Below are positions 16,118-23,728 of a stretch of DNA of 28,027 nt, in pieces; position 1 is the first letter of the stretch, and the number at the start of each line of letters is the position of its first letter. The position numbers were made by a program, and so were the translations under genes. The notes under the pieces are model-generated. The model ran no database searches. It was not told the DNA's origin and worked only from the letters and a program-made list of their open reading frames with translations. This stretch comes from UBA5109 sp038148435 (GTDB lineage: Bacteria; Pseudomonadota; Gammaproteobacteria; Pseudomonadales; Pseudohongiellaceae), in assembly GCA_038148435.1 (NCBI GenBank), contig JAYQVM010000012.1:1-28027 (forward strand), given 5' to 3'.

Positions 16118-17557
16118 CTACTCCCTCACTATCCAGGTATCTTTACTGCCTCCTCCCTGGGAGGAATTCACTACATAAGACCCTTTGACCATGGCGACCC
16201 TAGTAAGGCCGCCTGCCGTGACATAGGGTTTACTACCCTGCAGACAGAAGGGACGCAAATCAACATGGCGCGGCTCCATATTACTCTCGCCTAATACCGG
16301 AGCCGTAGAGAGTGAAATCAGGGGCTGTGCCATATATTCCCTGGGATTGGCCTTGATACGCCGGGCAAATTCAGCTCGCTGTCTTTGCGTCGACTGGGGA
16401 CCAATGAGCATGCCATATCCACCGGACTCATTGGCGGGTTTCACGACCAGCTTATCGAGATTCTTCAGCACGTGCTGCAGCTGTAGCTTGTCGGTACACA
16501 AAAAACTAGGAACATTCGGCAGTATCGGATCCTCATCTAAGTAATATTTGATCATCTTTGGCACATAGGTATAGACGACTTTATCATCGGCAACCCCAGC
16601 ACCGGGCGCATTGGCCAGACCAACATTTCCTTTCAACCAAGCTCGCATCAACCCGGGCACACCCAGTGCAGAATCCGTATTGAAAACTTCCGGATCCAGA
16701 AAGAGGTCATCAATGCGCCGATAAATTACGTCTACTGGCGCCAGACCTTGAATGGTTTTCATGAACACATAATCATCTTCAACATGCAGGTCGCTGCCCT
16801 GCACCAGTTCGCAACCCATTTGCTGGGCCAGAAAAGAGTGTTCAAAGTAGGCCGAGTTATAAATGCCCGGTGTCAGTACGACAACTTCAGGGTAATCCTT
16901 GGGCTTCGGTGAGATGGCCGCCAGCGTGTCAAACAATTGTGTCGGATAATCCGTTATTGGCTGTATATCATAGTTTTCGAAGAGCTCAGGAAATACCCGT
17001 TTGGTTACCGTACGATTCTCAAGCATATAAGAAACACCTGATGGTACCCGCAGGTTATCTTCCAACACATAGAATTCACCATCCTTGTCACGAATCAGGT
17101 CGGTTCCACAGATATGCGCCCAGACTTCATGCAGGGGTTTCATCCCAGCACATTCTTTACGGTAGTTTTTGGATTTTTTCAGCAGATCACCAGGAACCAC
17201 TCTATCCTTGATGATTTTGCCATCGTTATAAACATCGTTAATGAAACAATTGAGTGCTCGCAGACGCTGTTTCAAACCATCACTGGTGCGATCCCACTTT
17301 GTCTGATTGATGATGCGCGGCACCAGATCCATGGGCCATTGCCGGTCGATATTGCCCGCCTCACTGTATACCGTAAACGAAATGCCCATCGTTTTGATGG
17401 CATGCTCGACCATGGCCTTGCGTTGCTGCAGTTCGACATGACTTAATGAGGATAAATATTTGGTCAGCTTGCGGGCAACTTTGCGCGGATAGCCAGGCGA
17501 GCTGATCAGCTCATCGTAAAACTCCCCAGGGTTATAGGATTTCCAGCTGATACTCAT
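16118..17557 (-). CDS. Circularly permuted type 2 ATP-grasp protein
   Basis: A 479-residue ATP-grasp enzyme of the circularly permuted type 2 group (formerly DUF404/DUF407), predicted to form amide or peptide bonds with ATP. Visible motifs are FYVLEDNLRVPSGVSYMLEN (162-181) and KLVVKPANESGGYGMLIGP (369-387), with an acidic/Arg segment PVDVIYRRIDDLFLDPE (274-290). The C-terminus NSSQGGGSKDTWIV is typical. No signal peptide is present. It is first in the two-gene operon with alpha-E. An AGG lies about 14 nt upstream of the ATG. This protein and the DUF2126 protein would give the organism two amide-forming activities in the same system. Substrate unknown. Confidence 0.93.
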   Translation of the reverse strand: MSISWKSYNPGEFYDELISSPGYPRKVARKLTKYLSSLSHVELQQRKAMVEHAIKTMGISFTVYSEAGNIDRQWPMDLVPRIINQTKWDRTSDGLKQRLRALNCFINDVYNDGKIIKDRVVPGDLLKKSKNYRKECAGMKPLHEVWAHICGTDLIRDKDGEFYVLEDNLRVPSGVSYMLENRTVTKRVFPELFENYDIQPITDYPTQLFDTLAAISPKPKDYPEVVVLTPGIYNSAYFEHSFLAQQMGCELVQGSDLHVEDDYVFMKTIQGLAPVDVIYRRIDDLFLDPEVFNTDSALGVPGLMRAWLKGNVGLANAPGAGVADDKVVYTYVPKMIKYYLDEDPILPNVPSFLCTDKLQLQHVLKNLDKLVVKPANESGGYGMLIGPQSTQRQRAEFARRIKANPREYMAQPLISLSTAPVLGESNMEPRHVDLRPFCLQGSKPYVTAGGLTRVAMVKGSYVVNSSQGGGSKDTWIVRE

Positions 17558-17975
17558 AAAAAGTTTTATACCTTATTTTCATCGAACATCATGCCACATG
17601 CGTTGTAATTGGGTCTAGCCTTGGATATGCGATGAACAGTCAGCAACCAGCAAAAATCAATGCTACGATACTTAAAAAACGCGTATATATCGACCCGCCT
17701 TTCTGATCAAATCTCGCTTTACGCTGTGACTGAATGAAAAAATTTTGCTTGTCCGGGATTTTTCCGAAATAGATAGAGGGAAGGTTGTCCACTTACCATT
17801 TTCCTGCAGCACAGAATCCTCGGCCATTTTCATGGCAAACGGGGCAGCTGTAGTGTCTAACTACAGCTGGTCAAGTTCGCCCAATAAGTCCTCTAAATCC
17901 TCAGGCATCCGGCCTTTTCCCTAGAGGGGTTTCTGAAGTAGACTAGATAATAAATAAGCTACCCAATGGATAATT
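17558..17975. other. 418-bp intergenic region, ATP-grasp / PQQ dehydrogenase
   Basis: A divergent spacer that must hold the promoters of the ATP-grasp operon (-) and the PQQ dehydrogenase gene (+). A perfect inverted repeat lies at 17845-17869. Two minus-strand microframes are visible: 17861-17908 (15 aa, acidic, ending LLGELDQL, with AAAGG four bases before its ATG) and 17672-17833 (53 aa, unrecognised). No RNA gene or mobile element is recognised. Confidence 0.5.
17845..17869. repeat. Perfect 9-bp inverted repeat
   Basis: CAGCTGTAG and CTACAGCTG are separated by 7 nt. Neither strand has a T tract after the stem, so it is not a standard terminator. It could be an operator or an RNA hairpin. 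On the minus strand its first arm contains the stop codon of the 15-codon microframe. Confidence 0.6.
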
Positions 17976-20174
17976 ATGCCTAATCTGAAATCATTCGTTT
18001 ACAGCCTATGCCTTTACCTGCCTTTTTTTCATATTCAGGCGCAACCCATCGAGCAGACTGATTACCAGCAATTCTGTGCCCGTTGCCATTTTTCCATTGA
18101 AATTGAGCAACGCCTGCGTAATGACTGGTATGGCAAGAGTGCCGAGGACTTATTCAACCGCATGCGCACAACCATGCCGGTTGATAACCCAGGTTCTTTG
18201 ACCCAGGCGCAATATCTGGCATTGACCACTGAATTTCTTAGCCTGGGCGGCGCCATCACTCCCGATACAGCACTGAACCTGAACAATCTGGCTGATTGGA
18301 TTATTGCGCCGCGTGAAAGTAGCAATGAAGAAGATAATTACCCCTGGCTCAACATGAATGGAAATATCGCTTCAACCCGCTATTCAGAGCTAGACCAGAT
18401 CCTTGCCGACAAGGGTGGTGAACGGGAAGTAGGCGGGAGGGGGAGTAACAGCAATATTGGCCCGGGGAACTCTCCCTTCAGTCAGACTTCTCCACTAGTG
18501 GTCAATGGCCGTATGTATGCCACTGCCGGCGCCACCCGTAATGTAGTTTCCATTGACCCGGCCACCGGCCAGACGCTCTGGCTCTGGCGTCCACAGGAGG
18601 GGCAACGATTCATCGATGCACCCCGCAAAGGTTCTGGCAAAGGGTTGGCTTACTGGACTGATGGTATTCAGGAAGTGATCTTTACTGTGACACCTGGCTA
18701 CTATCTTGTTGCACTGAATGCCAATACTGGTCAACCAGTGGAATCTTTCGGCGCCAGTGGCTGGATTGATATGCAGCAGGACCTGCGGCTGGGCGTTGGC
18801 CGTGATGACATTGATATTGGCCTGTCCATGCCGCCATTGGTCGCAGAAGATGTCGTCATCGTTGGTGCTGCCATGTTGCCTGGCGGGTTAGCTCCCTATC
18901 CCTCAAATGTCAAAGGCGATATCAAGGCATACGATGCACGTAATGGCGAATTGCTGTGGACCTTCAAGACCATTCCCGAGCCGGGCGAGCCGGGATATGA
19001 AACCTGGCTGGAAAGTTCTGCCCTGATCAGCGGCAATAGCGGGGTTTGGGCACCCATGTCGGCCGACCCTGAACTGGGTCTGGTTTACCTGCCAGTGGAA
19101 GCCGCCACCAATGATTATTATGGTGGCCACCGCCCTGGTAACAACCTTTTTAGCTCCTCTTTGGTAGCGCTGGATTACCGTACTGGAGAAATGGTCTGGT
19201 ATTACCAGTTAACCCATCATGATATCTGGGACTGGGACATTCCTCAGGCACCGATTCTTGCCGACCTGCCAAATGGTGACAAACTGCTGGTGCAGTTGAC
19301 CAAACAGTCCATGGCCTATGTGTTTGACCGGGTAAGCGGTGAACCTTATTTTGGCATTGAGGAACGCCCGGTACCGCAAAGCAACGTTCCAAGGGAATGG
19401 ACATCTCCCACCCAGCCCTTTCCAATACTGCCCCTGCCCTATGACCAGCAGGGCTTTACACCAGAAGATCTGGTGGATTTCACCCCTGAAATCAATGCCA
19501 TGGCCCGTGAAATTACCCAGAATTACCGTTACACCGAGTCTGTCTATACACCGCCAACCTTGCGTGATGACCCCGATGGCCTGCTGGGCGCACTGCACAT
19601 GCCCTGCTCAACCGGCGGTGCCAACTGGGAAGGGGGCGCTTACGATCCCGAGACCGGAATGCTGTATGTTCCCTCACGCAGCTGCCTGATGACCTTTGCC
19701 CTGGTACCTGGTGCTGAACTGGGTTCTGAATCCAATTATGTCAATGGCGGCAACGGCAGCAACCCCGCTTTGAATGTGCAGGGCATTGATCTGTTCAAGC
19801 CCCCATATGGTCGCATCACTGCCATTGATCTGAATACCGGTGAGCATGCCTGGGTGATTGCCAATGCCGATACCCCAGATGCACTGAAAAACCATCCGCT
19901 GCTGCAGGGTGTGGAGCTGCCAAGAACCGGCATCTCAACGCATACCGGCCTTCTGCTCACCAAGAGCCTGCTGTTTACCGGCGAGGGCCAGGGCGGAGGC
20001 CCGACTTTTCGTGCCCATGACAAGGCGACCGGCGAAATCCTGGCAGAAGTGCAATTACCGGGCAATCACGTGGCGCCACCAACAACCTTCATGCACCTCG
20101 GCAAGCAATATATTGTGACCACGGTAACCATGGGAGACTCGGCAGAAATTGTAGCGCTGGCTCTGCCCGATTGA
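17976..20174 (+). CDS. PQQ-dependent dehydrogenase with N-terminal c-type heme motif
   Basis: A 732-residue periplasmic quinoprotein of the PQQ alcohol/glucose dehydrogenase superfamily; a substrate alcohol or sugar is oxidised and electrons pass to heme. A signal peptide (about 1-22, ends HIQAQ) is followed by a small cytochrome-c-like domain: heme motif CARCH at 34-38 and a candidate axial Met67 in TTMPVDNPGSLT. The beta-propeller starts near residue 122 (YPWLNMNGNIASTRYSELDQI is the usual entry), with repeats such as VVSIDPATGQTLWLW and the HHDIWDWDIPQAP block. The heme motif is N-terminal, whereas quinohemoprotein alcohol dehydrogenases usually carry it C-terminally. It appears monocistronic, and no PQQ biosynthesis gene is in the window. 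The substrate cannot be named. Confidence 0.9.
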   Translation: MPNLKSFVYSLCLYLPFFHIQAQPIEQTDYQQFCARCHFSIEIEQRLRNDWYGKSAEDLFNRMRTTMPVDNPGSLTQAQYLALTTEFLSLGGAITPDTALNLNNLADWIIAPRESSNEEDNYPWLNMNGNIASTRYSELDQILADKGGEREVGGRGSNSNIGPGNSPFSQTSPLVVNGRMYATAGATRNVVSIDPATGQTLWLWRPQEGQRFIDAPRKGSGKGLAYWTDGIQEVIFTVTPGYYLVALNANTGQPVESFGASGWIDMQQDLRLGVGRDDIDIGLSMPPLVAEDVVIVGAAMLPGGLAPYPSNVKGDIKAYDARNGELLWTFKTIPEPGEPGYETWLESSALISGNSGVWAPMSADPELGLVYLPVEAATNDYYGGHRPGNNLFSSSLVALDYRTGEMVWYYQLTHHDIWDWDIPQAPILADLPNGDKLLVQLTKQSMAYVFDRVSGEPYFGIEERPVPQSNVPREWTSPTQPFPILPLPYDQQGFTPEDLVDFTPEINAMAREITQNYRYTESVYTPPTLRDDPDGLLGALHMPCSTGGANWEGGAYDPETGMLYVPSRSCLMTFALVPGAELGSESNYVNGGNGSNPALNVQGIDLFKPPYGRITAIDLNTGEHAWVIANADTPDALKNHPLLQGVELPRTGISTHTGLLLTKSLLFTGEGQGGGPTFRAHDKATGEILAEVQLPGNHVAPPTTFMHLGKQYIVTTVTMGDSAEIVALALPD

Positions 20175-20193
20175 TTAGGTAGCTACCAGTTCT

Positions 20194-20224
20194 AGGGCTG
20201 CATTGAGTTGCACATTGCAGCCCT
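20194..20224 (+). terminator. Hairpin after the PQQ dehydrogenase gene
   Basis: AGGGCTGCA and TGCAGCCCT form a perfect 9-bp stem around a 13-nt loop, 19 bp after the stop codon. The downstream T content is poor (TCCTC), so it is a possible but weak intrinsic terminator between two convergent genes. Confidence 0.45.
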
Positions 20225-20300
20225 TCCTCACATCGTGCCTGTGACCCCACTTAGCTCGATAAAAAAACAGCAATTACAGGTGGGGCAGGAAAACTGACGA

Positions 20301-21194
20301 CTACAGCTGATTCCTGGCAACGATACCCATCATCTTGTGTACCAGCAGGGCTGCCGAAAATTCATAGGCATGGAAGCCATCGATCGGTGCAAATTCCATG
20401 ACATCAAATCCAATGACTTTGGCCTGTTGTGCGACTGATTCAAACAGGCTCAATACCTGATACCAGGCCAGCCCGCCGGGTACCGGAGTACCGGTTGAGG
20501 GGAATACTGCGGGATCAAAACCGTCGATATCCAAAGTAAAGAAAACCTTGTCGGGAAAATCATCCGGCAAATCAAACTTGTGTATTTGTTTTTTTACCAA
20601 TAATTCTGCATCCAGATAGCCAACGTCATAAAGTTTGCGGGCCTGCACCTCTTCCTCGCAAAGCGCCCGCACACCCAGCTGATAAATCGGCACATCCAGA
20701 TCGGCAATGCGCTTCATCACAGAAGCATGGCTATAAGGATTCCCCTCATAGGCATCCCTCAAATCAGCATGTGCATCAATCTGTACGATACCAAAATCAC
20801 TGATACCGGCTTCAATCAGGCCATTAATCACACCAAAGGTTACGGTATGCTCCCCTCCCAGTACCACCGGAAACGCATCATGCGCCAGAATTTTCTGAAC
20901 TGCTGCGCTGATATTAGCCAATACATCCTCGGCATCCGCCTCACAATCGACTGGCGCATGGGTATAAATACCGTGCTTGCTGGGAATGCTTTTACCATCC
21001 CAGGTTTCCAGTTGCCACGAAGCATTCAGAATGGCTGCAGGGCCATCTGCGGTACCGCCGCCATAGGAAACAGAGTGCTCAAAAGGCACAGGTAATACAT
21101 GAAAATAGGCATTACCCGGTTCCGGCTGAGCAATTTCGGATCCAAGAAAAATCGGATAGCCAGGGACTACTTCTAGGTCAGACTGCTTCATCAT
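20301..21194 (-). CDS. speB: Agmatinase (ureohydrolase family)
   Basis: A 297-residue manganese ureohydrolase predicted to convert agmatine to putrescine and urea. The metal-ligand blocks are all present: GGEHTVTFG (His116), QIDAHADLRD (Asp140, His142, Asp144) and TLDIDGFDPAVFPSTGTPVPGG (Asp222, Asp224). The last also matches the family signature. Agmatinase is preferred over arginase because speA, which makes agmatine, is in the same operon. It is last in the speA / carboxyspermidine dehydrogenase / nspC / speB run, 32 bp after nspC. GAAGAGA precedes tandem ATGs at 21194 and 21191; either may be used. Confidence 0.93.
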   Translation of the reverse strand: MMKQSDLEVVPGYPIFLGSEIAQPEPGNAYFHVLPVPFEHSVSYGGGTADGPAAILNASWQLETWDGKSIPSKHGIYTHAPVDCEADAEDVLANISAAVQKILAHDAFPVVLGGEHTVTFGVINGLIEAGISDFGIVQIDAHADLRDAYEGNPYSHASVMKRIADLDVPIYQLGVRALCEEEVQARKLYDVGYLDAELLVKKQIHKFDLPDDFPDKVFFTLDIDGFDPAVFPSTGTPVPGGLAWYQVLSLFESVAQQAKVIGFDVMEFAPIDGFHAYEFSAALLVHKMMGIVARNQL

Positions 21195-21226
21195 TCAAAT
21201 CTCTTCAAACAAAAAGTAATAAATGG

Positions 21227-22396
21227 CTAAGATAGCCGGTTCTTAAAATCGTCATAGCTGAACTGCTTTACCAGCTCAAGTTCACCTGTATTTGAATCCC
21301 ACACTGCAATAGCAGGCAGGGACACTCCATTAAAGGTAGTTGTTTTTACCATCGTATAGTGTGCCATGTCATCGAAGATCAGCCGTTGACCTACTTTTAG
21401 GGGTTGATCAAAACTGTAATCGCCCATCACGTCGCCTGCCAGACAACTCAGCCCTCCCAGTCGATAGGTATACTGCCTGCGTCCGGGCTCTGAGGCACCA
21501 ATAATTTCGGCACGGTAAGGCATTTCCAGGGTATCCGGCATGTGACAGGTAGCCGAGCAATCCAGAATAGCAATGTCCATAGCATTGTGCATGATATCCA
21601 TGACTTCACTGACCAGAACGCCCGTATGAATGGCAATGGCTTCTCCCGGCTCAAGATAGACCTGCACTTGGTATTTGTCCTGAAAATCACGTATCCGCGC
21701 GATCAGTCTGTCAACCGGGTAATCCGGCTTGGTGATATGGTGCCCGCCTCCAAAATTGACCCACTGCAGCTGCGGCAGCAAGTCGCTGAATTCTTTTTCA
21801 ATGGCCACCAGTGTCCTGTCCAGTGGTTCGAAGTCCTGTTCACAGAGGGTGTGGAAATGCAGGCCTGAAATTCCTGACGGCACTGTTCTATTTAGCTGGG
21901 GCATGGGGATACCCAATCTTGAACCTGGTGCACAGGGATCATACAGGGGAACTGCTCCTTCGGAATGCAGAGGATTCACACGCAAGCCAACATGCAATTT
22001 TGGACGTTCGGCACGGGCCTTGGCTATCATGGAAGCGAAGCGTTGCCACTGTCCCAGCGAATTGAAAACTACGTGATCTGAAATACTCAGAATTTCCTGC
22101 ATATCAGCCTCACGGTAAGCGGCTGAATAGGTATGCACTTCCCCGCCAAATTCTTCACGACCCATACGGGCTTCATACAGGCCGCTGGCACAGGTGCCAC
22201 TCAAATAGCGACTGATCAGTGGAGCCAGTGCAAACATAGAAAAAGCCTTGAGTGCCATCAAGACCCTGGCGCCACTTTCAGCTTCCACCCGCCGCAGAAT
22301 CTTAAGATTCGCTTCAACAGCCGCAGCATCCACCACATAACAGGGGCTGGGGACCCGTGCAGCATCAAAGTTCAGAAAAGTCTGGCTGTTAATCAT
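21227..22396 (-). CDS. nspC: Carboxynorspermidine/carboxyspermidine decarboxylase
   Basis: A 389-residue fold-III PLP decarboxylase of the alanine-racemase/DAP-decarboxylase superfamily. It decarboxylates carboxyspermidine (or carboxynorspermidine) to the free triamine. The PLP lysine is Lys50 in MALKAFSMF. Other blocks are GLHFHTLCEQ (178-187), NFGGGHHITKPDY (214-226), YLEPGEA (247-253) and GLSCLAGD with Cys318. I chose ATG 22396 because MINSQTFLNF leads straight into the conserved VPSPCYVVD start; an in-frame start at 22444 would add 16 unlikely residues. It lies 121 bp after the carboxyspermidine dehydrogenase gene. In this operon putrescine is the likely amine, making spermidine the product. 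Confidence 0.93.
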   Translation of the reverse strand: MINSQTFLNFDAARVPSPCYVVDAAAVEANLKILRRVEAESGARVLMALKAFSMFALAPLISRYLSGTCASGLYEARMGREEFGGEVHTYSAAYREADMQEILSISDHVVFNSLGQWQRFASMIAKARAERPKLHVGLRVNPLHSEGAVPLYDPCAPGSRLGIPMPQLNRTVPSGISGLHFHTLCEQDFEPLDRTLVAIEKEFSDLLPQLQWVNFGGGHHITKPDYPVDRLIARIRDFQDKYQVQVYLEPGEAIAIHTGVLVSEVMDIMHNAMDIAILDCSATCHMPDTLEMPYRAEIIGASEPGRRQYTYRLGGLSCLAGDVMGDYSFDQPLKVGQRLIFDDMAHYTMVKTTTFNGVSLPAIAVWDSNTGELELVKQFSYDDFKNRLS

Positions 22397-22517
22397 GATG
22401 TTCCAGAAGCGGCTGTTGAATGAGCGCTTGATACTTTTGCACACTGAATACCTGCTGGCAAGAACCCGTGGCTCTTTGGCTTCTTACCTTACAATCCTGT
22501 CCACTGAGCAGACACGG

Positions 22518-23726
22518 CTAGAGCAAATCAAAGCCGGAATTTTCAATCACCTGCCAGGGCAGGCCGTACTGATTCAGGTCCGCCATAAAAGGATCAGGAT
22601 CCAGCTGTTCCATATTCCAGACACCCGGCTGCATCCAGTATTCCTGAAGCATCATCTTGGCACCTATCATGGCGGGCACTCCTGTGGTATAGGATATCGC
22701 CTGGGATTCAACTTCCTGGTAACAATCCTGATGATCCTTGATGTTATAAATGTAAACCTGTTTTTGTTTACCATCCTTAATCCCCTCTATCACACAGCCA
22801 ATGCAAGTCTTGCCATGTGTTCTTGGCCCCAGGGAAGCAGGATCTGGCAGTAGCTTTTTCAAAAACTGAATCGGAATGATCTGCTGACCCTGAAACTCAA
22901 CTGGTTCAATGCCTGTCATACCAACGTTTACCAAGACTTCTAGATGTTTGAGATAAGACTCGCCGAAACTCATCCAGAATTGCGCACGCTTGAGACTTGG
23001 GAAATTACGGATAAGGGATTCCAGTTCTTCATGGTACATGCGGTAAATATTATAAGTGCCGACTTTCTCTGGACAGGTGAAGGGCTGATGCAGCGACATC
23101 GGCGATGTCGTTACAAACTTACCCTGTTCCCAGTGACGGCATTCAGCGCTGACTTCTCGGATATTGATTTCAGGATTGAAGTTAGTGGCAAATGGATAGC
23201 CATGGTCACCGCCATTAACATCAATAATATCCAGCGTGTGAATTTCATCAAAATAATGTTTATTCAGATAGGCAGTAAACACATTAGTCGCACCGGGATC
23301 AAAACCCGATCCAAGCAACGCCATCAGTCCGGCCTGCTTGAACTTATCCTGATAGGCCCATTGCCACTTGTATTCAAATTTTGCGGTATCTGGTGGCTCA
23401 TAATTGGCCGTATCCAGATAATGAACGCCGGCTTCAAGACAGGCATCCATGATGCTAAGATCCTGATATGGAAGAGCGACATTGATAAGCAATGCCGGTC
23501 TCACCACGTTGATCAGCTTCACCAATTCGCTAACTGAATCGGCATCTATCTGAGCAGTTTCTATTTTTTTTCCGTATTTTTTCTGGACCTGCTCGGCAAT
23601 CGCATCACACTTCGAGCGGGTACGGCTTGCAAGTACAATCTCGGAAAAGACCTCGGGAACCTGCGCACATTTGTGCACCACGACCTGACCGACACCACCG
23701 GCACCGATTATGAGTACTTTAGCCAT
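22518..23726 (-). CDS. Carboxyspermidine dehydrogenase (saccharopine dehydrogenase-like)
   Basis: A 402-residue member of the Lys1/saccharopine dehydrogenase family, the carboxynorspermidine synthase type. It condenses aspartate-beta-semialdehyde with putrescine (or diaminopropane) and reduces the imine with NADPH. An N-terminal Rossmann fingerprint GAGGVGQVVVHKCA sits at about 8-21; later blocks are GVHYLDTANYEPPD, GSGFDPGATNVFTAY and YTTGVPAMIGAKM. The ATG is 2 bp after the speA stop, so translation is probably coupled. The neighbouring nspC decides this function over lysine metabolism. Confidence 0.93.
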   Translation of the reverse strand: MAKVLIIGAGGVGQVVVHKCAQVPEVFSEIVLASRTRSKCDAIAEQVQKKYGKKIETAQIDADSVSELVKLINVVRPALLINVALPYQDLSIMDACLEAGVHYLDTANYEPPDTAKFEYKWQWAYQDKFKQAGLMALLGSGFDPGATNVFTAYLNKHYFDEIHTLDIIDVNGGDHGYPFATNFNPEINIREVSAECRHWEQGKFVTTSPMSLHQPFTCPEKVGTYNIYRMYHEELESLIRNFPSLKRAQFWMSFGESYLKHLEVLVNVGMTGIEPVEFQGQQIIPIQFLKKLLPDPASLGPRTHGKTCIGCVIEGIKDGKQKQVYIYNIKDHQDCYQEVESQAISYTTGVPAMIGAKMMLQEYWMQPGVWNMEQLDPDPFMADLNQYGLPWQVIENSGFDLL

Positions 23727-23728
23727 CC

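Noticed and set aside
17672..17833. 53-codon minus-strand frame in the ATP-grasp / PQQ spacer
   Set aside because: No recognisable motif and no ribosome-binding site of note; length is within chance for this spacer.
20178..20187. GGTAGCTACC palindrome after the PQQ gene
   Set aside because: A 10-bp palindrome with no second copy or positional logic; consistent with chance.
22944..23537. Plus-strand open frame opposite carboxyspermidine dehydrogenase
   Set aside because: The minus-strand gene has full family motifs; the plus-strand frame has none.
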